Shown piece after piece: positions 18,193 to 28,995 of a stretch of 28,995 nucleotides of DNA. Made by a program: the position numbers and the translations under genes. The notes below the pieces were generated by a model. The model did not search any database and was not told the origin of the DNA. It was given only the letters and a program-made list of their open reading frames with translations. Location: assembly GCA_011763485.2 (NCBI GenBank), contig JAANSK020028910.1:1-28995 (forward strand). Direction: 5' to 3'. How positions within the stretch are numbered: position 1 is the first letter of the stretch; the number at the start of each line of letters is the position of its first letter. Source of the DNA: Isoetes engelmannii. Taxonomy: Eukaryota > Streptophyta > Lycopodiopsida > Isoetales > Isoetaceae.

Positions 18193-21100
18193 CAGAAAAA
18201 GATGGAATAGCATCAAGCGTCTCCAAGGACACCACAAAACAAAGCAACAGTTTGACATGCCTAAACGGTCCATGTACCTGCACAAGTAAAGAAAGATGAT
18301 CAGAAACCTCACTTCTCAAACATAGAATCACCCCGGCAAAAGGAAGAGGCTCAGATCATTCTGAAGGAGGAAAAGTTCCAGAAAAGAGGCAAGGACTACA
18401 AAAAAACTCAAACAATGGTATGCTCGCAATAGATGCAATTCTTTGTCCTGCAAGGTCCATCAATGCTTAATGTAGCCAATATCTGATATCGGCTTTCATT
18501 CCATGGCAGTCAAGTTCATTTGAGCCTCAGCGTAAGGACTTTTGAGCCTCAACATTTGTGAAGATGTCCACGAATATCATAATTAAGCCCTATGATATGC
18601 TTCCAGATGCTAGTTACATATCTAATCAGAGGTCCACATCCAACATGACAGAAGCTTGCAAGATGATTAGAAGCTCGCAGTTCAATGCAACAAATGGTTC
18701 ACAAAAATGCAAGGCCTGCCTTGCACCTTAAGCATATTGCAGAACTGCATAGGAAAAAATGTGGAAAATTTAGAACTACAGTAAGCATTTCCGAGTTTTT
18801 AGTTCCCAGAGTCTCAGGGCCGGCCTGACCTCTGCCTCTGCTTCAACATACAACACATTGTTGGTTGTAACTGTACCTATCATTACAGTCCCTATCTGGG
18901 CTACCTTGATCCTGCCTATGAAACCACAAATAGCTCAACTTATTCATGGATGTTTTAAGAAATCCTCGGCCCTCCTTGCTCGACCTTGGCTTCCCGGCTT
19001 GCATCATCATCTCCAAGCCTGATTTAAAGTCTGTAACAGAATGAAAACATACTTTCGGCATCTAACACCATAAACAATAAAACAATATGCCAAAATCATA
19101 CTTCTGGCAGCTCCAAATGCCAGCAAATTACATTTCTAAAGCCATGCCATGATGGAAATGTGTCAAAAAAAATTCAAAGCATGGCCTAGAGCTGAAGCGT
19201 ATGTAGGAAATGTGCGAAACAACCGGTCAATTCAGAGATAAGCAAATGCTGAACTCTGAAGGCATAGTTAACCTCTACAAAGTTGCAATGAATTGCTAAA
19301 TGGACACAAATAGTGAGAGCAAGTAATATGGCGTTTGCCCGGCTGCTATAGTTTGTGGAATAGTAATCCCTCTATATGCAGAAGCAATGAGATAAGATGC
19401 TGAAGACTAACAAAATAGATATCGAGGCAACAGAGTAACTTGCAGGTTCGATTCTGCTCAATTATATAAAAGTCATGAAGGATTAGAAGTGGTAATCCAA
19501 ATTCGTAGGGGTTTTGCACTGAAAAGATTGACAAAGATGGAATAATTATGGTAGTAAAGATATATGTATTACTGCTGATGCTACCAACGCTTCTAGGTTC
19601 TTCTTTAAAAAATTGTTAGCCACGTATTTTATGGTATTAGAGTTATGCACATTGATTACATAATACAGATATAACATGAGGGTATAGAGTTTTTGGTATA
19701 TTTGGCAGCATTGCACTAGCTATGCATCATGTGACTATGCACTTGACTATCATTCGAAATCACTGTACTTGATCCGCAGAGATGATAAGAACTGCATCAT
19801 TGCAAAACCAAAATCTCAATTGTGACCATCACCGAACAATCCTTTGGCAGTTTCCACATGCACGCTTTTCACAGACTCTGAAAATATTTAAGAAAATAAT
19901 AGAGGCATGTGGCCGGAAAGGGAAAGATTAAAGCATATCTCAAGGAAAAGCAGTTGAAATACACGGTTTCTGCCATAACCTATTAGAACAGCTTATCTTG
20001 ATCTTCAGATCACCAAGCTTTGTAGCCAAAGGATTGGGGCCAGATACATACTTACTTTTAAGGAAGATTCTGTAGTGGGAAGATGAAGAAATATGTACCT
20101 TCATGGCAGAGAAAAGCAATTGCTGTAAGCCCAAGTGTAGGATAGAAACATACCTGAGTAATTTAAGCCATTTCTGGCTTCACACTTTCCTCTTGCATTC
20201 ACTGGAAAACCTGCAATGCTGTCAACCTTGCATCATTCAATAAGCTCTCCACGAAAACGATCTTTTGCTCAATATCTACTCCGTTCGACACTATTGCCTC
20301 AGTATTATTCCATTCCCACTCTATAATCCCAACCTTCCAGTTATTTGTATATTCCCTCCCAACCAAGTAAATATCCAAGTTTTGACAAATAAGAGGATGT
20401 CTTGGAGAGCCAATTTGAGAATGGGTGTTGCACCGACTCAACCGCTCCCTCCATAGGCCTGGTCGCTATCCCCACAAAAGACCCTGGAAATCTACCTGCA
20501 GAGGGTTAAATCTGTGTAATACAGATCCTCGAGGAGTTTTGCAGCAAATAATCTCTTATGACAGATCAATTTTATGGAGATATATGATGCAGCATATTTT
20601 TCTTCAACAAGAAACGAATTTGCAAGCTTCTGGCAATTCGCCTATAGCGAGAAATTATCTGGAAATTCTACGTATTCCGTAGAGGTCGATTTGGAGGCCT
20701 TAACAATTCTTATGTAGAATGCAGGTTCAGCCGTGAAGAGGGCAGTGCTATTTGATGTTCGGCATACCTAACAACATTCGTAGAGCAGTCTCGATTGTCA
20801 TATGGTAAAGTCATTACAATTTCAGTCCCATCTTAAAGCAGAACATGTTACATTGAGCTGCCTGGCAAGTCCTATGGTTCCAAAACATCTTTTTCTTTTG
20901 TATTCATTCGAAAGTTTCTGCTTCACAAGTTTGCCGCACTGCTGCTAAATTCCAGCGGTGCGAAGTGAACAGCAGATACTAAAAGAATGTCACAAAGTAG
21001 ATGCAAATGGCCAACTTCAGCGAAGTAGATTTCCGACTCAGGAATTAGGAAAAGAAACCTTTCACAGCACAATTCCCATTTGAGAAAAAATAGGGATTAC

Positions 21101-21786
21101 TTCCTCAACAACGTAATGAGCCATATATACAGCATGTTTCCGCAATTCAACACTAAGCAATGTTTTCCATGTTTCATTTGATGGAGGAATAGAAAAAATC
21201 TCAAGCAACATATAAATGTTCAGAGCATGCATAAAAATCAACCATGCAACTGCAGTGCTCTAATGTGGGCACTTGCATGAGCTTAGAAAAGTGACATGCA
21301 GTGCTTGCACTCACCTGAGCAGGAACTTGTTAAAGCAGAGCGCTTCCTGCAATAATTTGAGACAAACAGGAAGAACTAACATTTTACTTCACAGCAGTAG
21401 CAACCTACAATTAATAGATAATTGTTAATGCAACTAGCTCACACGAATCAGATAACCTCTTTCTCTAACAGCAGAACGGAAATTAATCCAATTGCAATCG
21501 TCCACCTCAATCAAATCTCATTCACCTGTAAGCATTGCAAGCATTTGTATACCAGTAAATAACCAAATGCTAAAGCATAAAATATATATACGTGGTTGCA
21601 TGCATAGTTGATTTTGAAGAAAGAGCACCCCTAAACTTCTATTTGCATCCTCACCATAATAAACATATAATTGAAATTATATTTACAAACATACAGTATA
21701 TTGCAAAGCAGAATACTTGATGGAGCAAATCAATTTTTTGCAAACGTACCCAGCCTTGAAAATATGATGTTTCAACAATTACGAAG
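18193..21786 (-). other. Chain of splice-bounded exon-like segments, unidentified
   Basis: On the minus strand several short segments lie between good acceptors and donors: 21786-21750 (FVIVETSYFQGW; GCAG|..|GTACGT), 21346-21315 (EALCFNKFLLR; TTGCAG|..|GTGAGT), 20495-20211 (285 nt; CTGCAG|..|GTTTTC), about 20201-20154 (..|GTATGT), 20122-20099 (QLLFSAMK; TTACAG|..|GTACAT), from 19030 (TTACAG|; DFKSGLEMMMQAGKPRSSKE, stop near 18845) and 18277-18193 (GTGCAG|..|GTAAGA; HGPFRHVKLLLCFVVSLETL). I could not join them in one frame or name a product. They could be exons of a real gene, of a non-coding transcript, or chance. Rest of the interval: nothing seen. Confidence 0.3.
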
Positions 21787-22137
21787 CTGCAAAATGAAAG
21801 ATGAATCTACTCTTATAGCCAGCGTTCACAGATAAAAAAATATAGATCAAGCATACAAATAAATGTGCCGCAGGAGCCTGATTTTACAGGTTGAGGATAT
21901 TGTGCAAACGCCATGGACATGGCCAAAACTGGCCCTCGCACCTTCATGCAATTGCCAATCAAGACTTCAACTTCCACTGCCCGTGGACGACCAGTCCAGA
22001 TCCTTTTCATCTGAGAATTTCGGCTTCACTATGGAACATTGCGTCACTCTCATCTGATCCGTCCATCTTCATCCTTTCTCTAATTTCAGCCCTTGATTTC
22101 GGTTTATACCAGCATATTCCTATTTCTCCTCAAAACA

Positions 22138-22165
22138 TAGGGTATGCCCCTCGGGCAACCCAAAA
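22138..22165. repeat. Dispersed hairpin repeat, copy 2
   Basis: This is the second copy of the 28-base hairpin at 14923. Here GGGTATGCCCCTCGGGCAAC is followed by CC, so the outer stem GGGT/ACCC is perfect. Both copies lie a short way upstream (minus-strand sense) of gene-like or exon-like segments. Confidence 0.65.
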
Positions 22166-22456
22166 ATGCGCCAAACATAGATCGTGCGTCAATGCCGGGA
22201 ACCCTCCCTTGTGCCATTAGAGAGAAGGGGACGCTGATTCACAAATTGATTGGCTTGTTTTATAACATTTAACTTAGCAATCTAGTGGTTTGAAAGCATT
22301 GTCAATAAAAAACTGTCAGTACTAAAATTTCATTCATATAATTCGCAGAAATGCTTGGGCAGCCCTGTTTACAAGGCACAATGCCTCCTGTCATCTAATT
22401 GCCTGTAATTCTATGTAAATCCTACTCCCTTTCCAAACTGCTACTCAAAATGGTCT

Positions 22457-22484
22457 CTTCTGCTTCTGCTTCTGCTTCTGCTTC
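22457..22484. repeat. Hexanucleotide microsatellite (CTTCTG)n
   Basis: CTTCTG is repeated between four and five times. It lies about 80 bases downstream of the RRP46 stop codon on the transcribed strand, where it would be GAAGCA repeats in the 3' UTR. Confidence 0.85.
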
Positions 22485-22560
22485 ACTACCAATGCTCAAA
22501 ACAGCATTAACAAAATCAGACCCAGAGTTTACTTCCCCTTAACCTCTCTGCAAGACGTGC

Positions 22561-24803
22561 TCAGATGTCCATTGTATGCTGCAAAAGAGAAAAGAAGGAT
22601 AGATCAGACAAGACATAGAATATGTTTTTTAAAAACAGGATGCATTGAACCACCTGGCTTTGTTTTAGGTTTGCTCTTGAAAATTCCGCAATCTTTGTGC
22701 ATGCAGCTCGACACCGCTCCAAGCAAGAGAAGTATTCCTCAACTATATACACAAATAGCAGGCTAATGATTTCAATAGGAGCAGTTGGATCATTCTACAT
22801 CCTAAAGAATAATGAACAGTAGTCTTACTAGACATGGCGCCGTGCGTGATAGAAGCCACTAATCCCTGTTCAACAATTCCATTCCTCAACTGAGGTATGC
22901 AAATAGAGTCATTTGGATATACAGCACAAACATGTGCCTGCATTGCCTGCAAGCATTGTACCACCACAATCAGAATTGATAGCGTAAAAAGAGCGTAAAA
23001 AATTGATAGCGTCAAAGAGCGTAAAAAACTTCTTCAGTGGATTTCAACTCCAGCTTGGTACCAGGATAGAATAATATGCAGATCAACCAATAAGAAAGGA
23101 AATCGCATCAAATGGCGCTTTCAAGAAGATGAAGCCGAGATGCCAAGCTGCACTCAGCTCAATGTTCTTACAGGAAGAACAATGACCATAGCAAATGAAA
23201 CATGATGCAGTCGTCTAAAATATATCATTAGGCCATGCTGAAGTATCTAATATGACATAACTAAGAATCAAGATGTGGTTTTATAGACATACATGGAAAG
23301 TTCCATCTTGGCATCATAAATGGTAGAATCAGCTAATAATTGTACGGACACATCACAATCACCAATGGCAATATATTCTGATTTCACATTCTAATGCAAT
23401 CTAGGTCAACCTTTCTTTTCATATCTCACCTAAATTTTGCATTCACAGTACACACAAACATGACCCCACAGAAGTTTAGATGAGAGCAGGGCCATGTATA
23501 TGAAAACTGCTTCAGACAGTCAAAACAGAGATACATACTTGCTCTTCCATCTTTGTAGGGTCAAGATAGATCTTCCCACTTTTGCTCACAGCACAGGCAA
23601 CAGCCGCTGGTTGAAAAACAAATTATGTTACAGAAAAAAAAATCTTCAGGAAACGAATGAATCAGAGAATTGTACGTACAAATTAACTGGCGCAGGGGTA
23701 CTCCTGCATCGACTAGGGCTGCACATGCTGCATTAATTGCACATGCCAATATCTGGCAATTCAGGATCATGGAAATTATTTTCAATATAACGTTGTTAGC
23801 AAGAAAATCAATTTATACTGTAAACACATTGGTGGATACAGCCCCATCATCATTGATAACCTGCAGTCACGCCTTACGTTCAGTAACACAGTTGTATAAA
23901 AAGAATAAAAAATTAGACATTTCAGTCTCTTAAAAGCACAGGCACCATAACAAGGAAAATCTTATGTATTCTTGTTCCATTCTTTATGAGATCTACAGTC
24001 ACTTTGCTGCTTTGTAATATGTAACAAATACCAATATATTTTCATTTATGTTCCATCCTCGTGATAATGACATGTGTCTAATATATCACACCTGAACTAT
24101 GACCGAGATGCCAGTATTTGGATGCAAAGCCAACAGTATGACACATTCAAGCGTTTGTCGCAACAATAGTTCAGCCTCTCTCTCTGCGTTCCCTATTTGC
24201 ATATCACAAAAATAAGAAAATCGACCATACAAATCTATTTCGATGACAAAGACTGGAGAGTGCATAATGAAACTGCAGGTCAAGTTAAATAGAGAAACAG
24301 CAATTGATAAGCAGCTGTTAATCATGCATTTTGGCTTGAATTTAGTCCATTTTTTCTAAAATATCACAGCATCTTCTGTTAATAAATCTACAGCAGGGCA
24401 CCGAGGTCTGTGCACGGCTACTTTCCTAGCGTTGCAATCGGAGAGAGTAAAAAGAACTCCTCAATGAAAGGTCCAGTGATAACATCCCAAAAGAAGGAAA
24501 AAAACTGCTCGAATATAATACCTGCAACACCAGTTTTTGACTTCCATATGACCTCCAAAGTGGCTCTTTCTGGATTTTCCCTCTTTCCGGACACGGAACT
24601 TGGCCCATAGACCGCCACCAGCACAATGGTGTTGTCTGCCGCATGATTGCATATTAGCTTGTGAGAAAAGCAGACGCAGTAGGAGAAAGTAAAGAGGTAC
24701 CTTGAGACCAGCGAGCAGAGCCATGTGCACGATTGAGAAGTTTGCGAGAGCAAGCAAATGGTCGGAGCTGGTTAGAGGTGCGAGAATCGGACCTTGATTC
24801 CAT
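22561..24803 (-). CDS. RRP46: Exosome complex component RRP46 (EXOSC5), nine exons
   Basis: RNase PH-fold subunit of the RNA exosome ring (partner RRP43), which supports 3'-5' processing and decay of RNA in nucleus and cytoplasm. Exons: 24803-24701, 24635-24522, 24192-24092, 23860-23840, 23752-23680, 23606-23539, 22937-22829, 22742-22654, 22578-22561; all introns are GT-AG and phases agree, giving 231 residues (Arabidopsis about 240). Start MESRSDSRTSNQLRPFACSR; family hallmarks LLNRAHGSARWSQ, VLVAVYGP, LEVIWKSKTG, HPNTGISVIVQV, DDG, CAINAACAALVDAGVPLRQL, LDPTKMEE, EQGLVASITHG and the C-terminal EEYFSCLERCRAA. End QHTMDI-stop in an 18-nt last exon. Oddities: a 21-nt exon 4 and WSQDNT where other plants have a WSQGDT-type junction, one residue shorter. 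No stops or shifts: it looks functional. Confidence 0.93.
22974..23027. repeat. 27-bp tandem duplication in RRP46 intron 6
   Basis: ATTGATAGCGTAAAAAGAGC, ending in GTAAAAA, is repeated immediately as ATTGATAGCGTCAAAGAGCG, again ending in TAAAAA. It lies in the 601-bp intron 6, 37 bases from the exon 7 acceptor. Confidence 0.85.
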
Positions 24804-24875
24804 CCTTGCAGTTGAAACTCTTGGGCAAACTTAGGATTTGAGCTCTAACAGGCAAAACTAGGGTTGGCGGTATAC
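24804..24875 (-). promoter_or_regulatory. RRP46 5' flank with telo-box-like motif
   Basis: About 60 bases before the RRP46 start codon, the minus strand reads CCAACCCTAGTT (24858-24868). This contains AACCCTAG, close to the telo-box AAACCCTA that is common near the start sites of plant ribosome-biogenesis and RNA-processing genes. No clear TATA box lies just upstream. The role is inference. Confidence 0.35.
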
Positions 24876-27719
24876 TTGGAGTTGCTGTAAAATGGAAAAG
24901 TTTTGTTCGGGCCCCAAATATCCAATAGTCGAACGTGTATATTTTTTGGGTTGCCTCGGTCACATGGGTAAAGGGCATATTCTGGGTATGTGCCGGAAGT
25001 AATTTGCCAGTGGCTGTCTGCAATTGCAATTTGTGGCATGCAGGCCATCGATTAAGCATTGAAAGATTCAACAACCTAAACTATATTGATCGCTTACGGG
25101 CCCTAAATACATATTACATACCCGAAGTTGTGTTGCCCCACTGGTCGGATTAGCTGCTGGCAAATTGAACTCATCATGGTTACAGCGGATGCCATTCTAT
25201 CTATGTGTATTTCTCCACACAGTTGCATTGCGGTTGTAATTCAGAAAGATATGCTATGTGTGTTTTTCTGATGTTATAGTAAGGACAATTGTCTAAATTA
25301 ACCACGCTTGTTGAAATAGTCCTCATGCACTCCCTTATAGTCTTAGTGTTTTTCTTGTCCTGCGTGGGATTTTCGTTTTCCAACAGACATTAGGCTAAGT
25401 CTACTAAATCTAAGCTAAACGATGCAGGGGTATTGATGGTAATATGGATGCTTAGGCATCTTATGTGAATGATCCTAAGGCTTGAGTATATATGTATGAG
25501 AGACTAACATATGGAACTAACTCTTGTAGTTATTTGAAACTAACTTTTGAAGTTGTTGAGCAGGTTAATTTAGGAAAACCCTTCAATGTGAGTCAGTAAA
25601 TTTCTTGAAGATTGTGCCCAAACTAACCCCAGCATCCCACAAGGCAACATTGGTGCCTATACGAATCAAGTCGTTTATCATGGTCACAACAGCTTCTAAA
25701 GAGGCATGAGATAAAACAGCAGTGAGTCCAAACAGTTCACCCGATTGTCCATGTTTATGTCAATTCTAAGTTGTCTCAACAACTATAGGCCTTGACGACG
25801 ACAACAATGATGGTGGAATTTTAACGTCCACGGGACGTCGTAGCTTAGGGAAAGCAGAGACCTTTTGGCTATTACTATCTTTGTCTCTGTTATGGCCACC
25901 ACAAGTGCACAAAGCAGACCCATCCTTCCACGTCAGAGGCACTAACAACTCATTGCAGCAAAATCTTCCTAAACATTACTGTTGAAGTACAACTTTACAA
26001 GGACTTAACAACCCAAATGTTAGCATTTGCATTCCTTCCATCTATGTTCCATACTCTCAAATTGGAACTCTACTGGAGTTCCAACAACAACTTACTAAAA
26101 TCAAGATTCCTCTTATCCTAGATGGTTCCAGATCTACTTCTGATGGAACAAGTCAAGCTCCCCACTTCTTGTTAGAGCAATCGATACATCCCCCAATATA
26201 CATGCTATTGTGGGCAAAAAACAAACGGATCGTGTCCAATAGATGATGCCAGTGTAATTAATCTAAGCATGGAGCTGTAATAGGAAGTTGGTATCATGTA
26301 CCTGCATGCAACAACTTATGACATCGATTTTGTAAACGAGCCCTCAAGGAGATATACAAAACCTTTCCATCAAGATCGGTTCAACTTTGACATTGGCGAT
26401 TTGGATAATATTATAAGATGTTTGTTGGTCCACCATTTGTTACAAATACCAAGGGCATTCACATTGGGAATGCGATCAATTGATTTTTATAGATGGACAA
26501 TTCAATGTCATGCTTGATCTGATATGTGCAACACCATTGCTATAGATTCCACTGAGGTATAGCCAATCTTATCAGATACAGACATGCTACCATATACAAC
26601 CTCCAGTCATACAAGTCCCCCCAATTTTTGATAATACCATCTTACATGCAATGCAGATATTGTTGTCCCAATGGTCCATGCTTTTATTGTGTGAATATAG
26701 TCCAATCATAATTTTGAATGCCACATGTACCTAGAAGAAGAGATAATGGAGTGTTAAATCTCATGGCCAAAGCTCAAACTCATGGCATGGAGATTCCAGA
26801 TGAGTTTGCCTCACTCATCCTACTCAAGAGCCCATGGCTGAGCATCCCCTGTTCTCCGAAGTCAACAAATAGGAGTGTCCTCGCATTCTATAGCCTACAC
26901 CTCCCCCCCCCCCCCCCCCCCCGCGCCCCCATATTTATTAGCACACTTAAAGAAGCATAGTGCATCTATCACATAGAAAAAACTAAGGACTTGTGAATGT
27001 GGGTGGCCCTTGAAATTGTTTTGTAGATGGGGTCAAGTAGCGGGGCTAAGGATAGGTTAGAGGATGTGTCATACCACATTGGCAAGACTAAGGCTACACT
27101 GTGGTGTGGACAGTCACTCTTCATTTTTAAACACAACAGTTAACTAGGGACAAGCTTGACCTCACTTAATCGAGGATTTATAAGAGAAAGGCATATCCTC
27201 CTACGATCCTAGTCATCAAAATGATCAACAAATAAGAAGTATATATGATACATCGCAAGTAAGAAATGGATCGAAAGATGGAGAAATTATTTTCTCCCAG
27301 TAAGTACATTGACGTGGGATTATAAACTTTTTGTGCTTAGCTTCCCATTATCGCTTATAGCATGTATTTACATTTACTCAGGCTCTTATCATGGATGTTG
27401 TTAAGTTCCTAAGCATAAGTTGTTCTTGTTTATTCATAAGTTCCGCAAGTTGATAAGTGCACGGGGACACGGGGATGCAATGATCGTCACAGGGTGGACC
27501 TTATGGTTGGTCAATTAAATGGTATGATGGAGTGATTCCTTGGGGTCATGCAAGGGCAAGCTGAACATGAAATGCTGCACAAAAGTTACAACTGCCAAAG
27601 CCACTATATACATTGCTTGAGTAAAACCACCATAGATTATACTTCTACCTCCAAAAAGCATAATTCTCATGTCAGCATATTCCATAAACTTCTCATAGTA
27701 TAAAATCCTCAATGGATTC
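24876..27719. other. Long intergenic stretch; no gene recognised
   Basis: Short open frames exist on both strands. The longest gene-like one on the plus strand is about 25985-26246 (NPNVSICIPSIYVPYSQIGT, then LLEFQQQLTKIKIPLILDGS), but I know no family for it. A 20-C run lies at 26903-26922, followed by GCGCCCCC. TATA-rich words near 25485 and 27240 are unremarkable. No LTR pair, terminal repeat or RNA gene was found. Confidence 0.35.
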
Positions 27720-28140
27720 TGGGCATCTCCATTAAATCACAACTAGAGTCACAATGCTAATGAAAGCCACATTTGGGCATCTCCACTAAATCATAGTCAG
27801 AGTCATAATGCCATGAAAGCCACATCTGGGCATCTCCACTAAATCACAACGAGAGTCACAATGCTAATGAAAGCCACATATGGATATCTCCACTAAATCA
27901 CAACCAGAGTCACAATAATGAAAGCCACATCTGGGCATCTCCACTAAATCACAATCAGAGTCACAATAATGAAAGCCACATCTGGGCATCTCCACTAAAT
28001 CACAACCAAAGTCACAATGTGCTGAATGAAAGCCACATCTAGGCATCTTCACTAAATCACAACCAGAGTCACAATAATGAAAGTCATCTGGGCATCTCCA
28101 CTAAATCACAACCAGAGTCACAATGCTGATACAACCAGAG
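27720..28140. repeat. Tandem array, eight units of about 51-57 bp
   Basis: Units start TGGGCATCTCCACTAAATCA at 27720, 27774, 27827, 27881, 27932, 27983, 28040 and 28089. Each continues with CAACCAGAGTCACAATGCTA and AATGAAAGCCACATC. Length varies by loss of GCT or gain of GTGCTG before AATGAAAGCC. A minus-strand reading gives MPRCGFH repeats but this is a by-product; no gene is evident. Confidence 0.95.
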
Positions 28141-28455
28141 TCACGATCCTAACATGAGTCACAATGCATCTTAGCTAATTCACATCATGAGCCACAATGC
28201 TCTCACAATGCCACAACATGAGAGCCACACATTAGTCACACTACTAATGTTGCTCGCACCACAGAGCCACACATTAGCCACAATGCTAATGTTGCTCGCA
28301 CCACAGAGGCACACATTAACCACAATGCTAATGTTGCTCACACCACAATGCTCCACTAAAAAACACAACATGAGTCACAATGCTCTCACCAAGTCACGAA
28401 ACCACAACATGAGAGCCACACATTAGCCACAATGCTAATGGTGCTCGAGCCACAA
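28141..28455. repeat. Second tandem array with internal inverted repeat, 42-bp unit
   Basis: Units GAGCCACACATTAGCCACAA, then TGCTAATGTTGCTCGCACCA, start near 28221, 28263, 28305 and 28411. Each contains the inverted repeat ACATTAGC-CACAAT-GCTAATGT (8-bp arms, perfect in the clean units). The words GAGTCACAATG and CCACAACATGAGAG link it to the preceding array. Confidence 0.88.
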
Positions 28456-28623
28456 AGCTCCACTAACATCACGCGAGGTGAGTGGGTGTATGGGAAAAGG
28501 CGGACTACGACAAAAGCGTAAAGGAGATGCAAATGAGCTGATGAGAAGGGAAAGAACATGGTGGTAGCACTTGTACTTGTGAGTATTTTCTTGTTGCTTC
28601 CTTCACAACTTCCAACCCCTATC

Positions 28624-28838
28624 GTTGTTGTCTGCCAATACCTTATCATTATCATGGGATCTCATATGTGAAAAATGTATAAGGTTGTGTAGATTCTTAA
28701 GGGAATCATTGACACACAAGCATAAGTGTTGTTGTTGTTTGCCAGCACCTTATCATTGTCGTGGGATCTCCTATATGAAAAATGTATAAGGTTTTGTATA
28801 ACTTTAAGGGAATCATTGACACACAAGCGCAAGTGTAG
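28624..28838. repeat. 107-bp tandem duplication
   Basis: GTTGTTGTCTGCCAATACCT at 28624 recurs as GTTGTTGTTTGCCAGCACCT at 28731. The copies share TTATCATT, TGGGATCTC, GAAAAATGTATAAGGTT and AAGGGAATCATTGACACACA. About 90 percent of bases agree by eye. Confidence 0.9.
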
Positions 28839-28995
28839 AACATATATAAGCTTTCTCTGGGCCATTGAGTAAGCGCAACTTGAAAGGAAAAAACATGGTT
28901 CCACTATGGACAACAACTGTCTTTGGAAGGTCACGATCAATGGGTCTTGCAACACAGATCTTGGTAATGCCATTCGTGATAGAGTGTTGAAGATG
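28839..28995. other. Right edge; TATA-like site, no gene recognised
   Basis: CATATATAAGCTTTCTCTGG at 28843-28862 resembles an LTR or gene TATA box. The remaining bases are open on the plus strand (VFGRSRSMGLATQILVMPF) but too short to judge at the window edge. Confidence 0.3.

Noticed and set aside
24935-25153. Divergent plus-strand gene upstream of RRP46
   Set aside because: The frame has no recognised motif and overlaps the likely RRP46 5' region; nothing supports it beyond being open.
27864-28052. Repeated MPRCGFH reading on the minus strand as a repeat protein
   Set aside because: It is the translation of the 54-bp tandem array; the unit length varies by non-multiples of three, so the frame is not maintained along the array.
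27720-28455. CRISPR-like array
   Set aside because: Units are contiguous and as variable as one another, with no unique spacers and no cas genes, in a plant-type genome.

Overview
The window looks like a transposon-rich stretch of a land-plant nuclear genome. The evidence is a plant-type RRP46 exosome gene split by eight GT-AG introns, remains of a Pol IV largest-subunit (NRPD1-like) gene, a leucine-rich-repeat receptor fragment, and plant-type LINE and Ty3 retroelements. Many of the proteins match angiosperm relatives only moderately and the repeats are heavily decayed, so I lean towards a fern, lycophyte or other non-seed plant. That placement is inference; no marker in the window proves it.

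Layout. 1-420 is a minus-strand LINE reverse-transcriptase piece that runs off the left edge. 899-1279 is an LTR with a polypurine tract just before it. 2412-3140 holds a broken plus-strand transposon-type gene (DUF8039-like). About 3560-7255 is a decayed minus-strand Ty3 element (protease, RT, RNase H, integrase) of the Tat/Athila kind. It abuts a second, plus-strand Ty3 element (7270-8868: gag, protease and the first residues of RT) of a different lineage. From 8872 to 10056 come a 203-bp tandem duplication and a satellite array built around the palindrome CTCGACTCGCGAGTCGAG. At 11450-13282 (minus) lies a broken gene for an HUH (rolling-circle type) endonuclease with an AT-hook and charged N-terminus. 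This is the most unusual item and may be a Replitron-like transposon. At 15324-16479 (minus) are NRPD1-like exons, one of them present twice with a simple-repeat block between the copies. At 17632-18071 (plus) there are frameshifted leucine-rich repeats.

The one gene that appears intact is RRP46 (EXOSC5), minus strand, 24803 to 22561: nine exons, all phases consistent, 231 residues. Between 18190 and 21790 several short minus-strand segments are bounded by good splice signals, but I could not identify their product. The right end (27720-28838) is three successive tandem-repeat families with no gene.

Except for RRP46 there is no evidence that the genes here work together. The rest reads as a layered graveyard of mobile elements and gene fragments beside one housekeeping gene.
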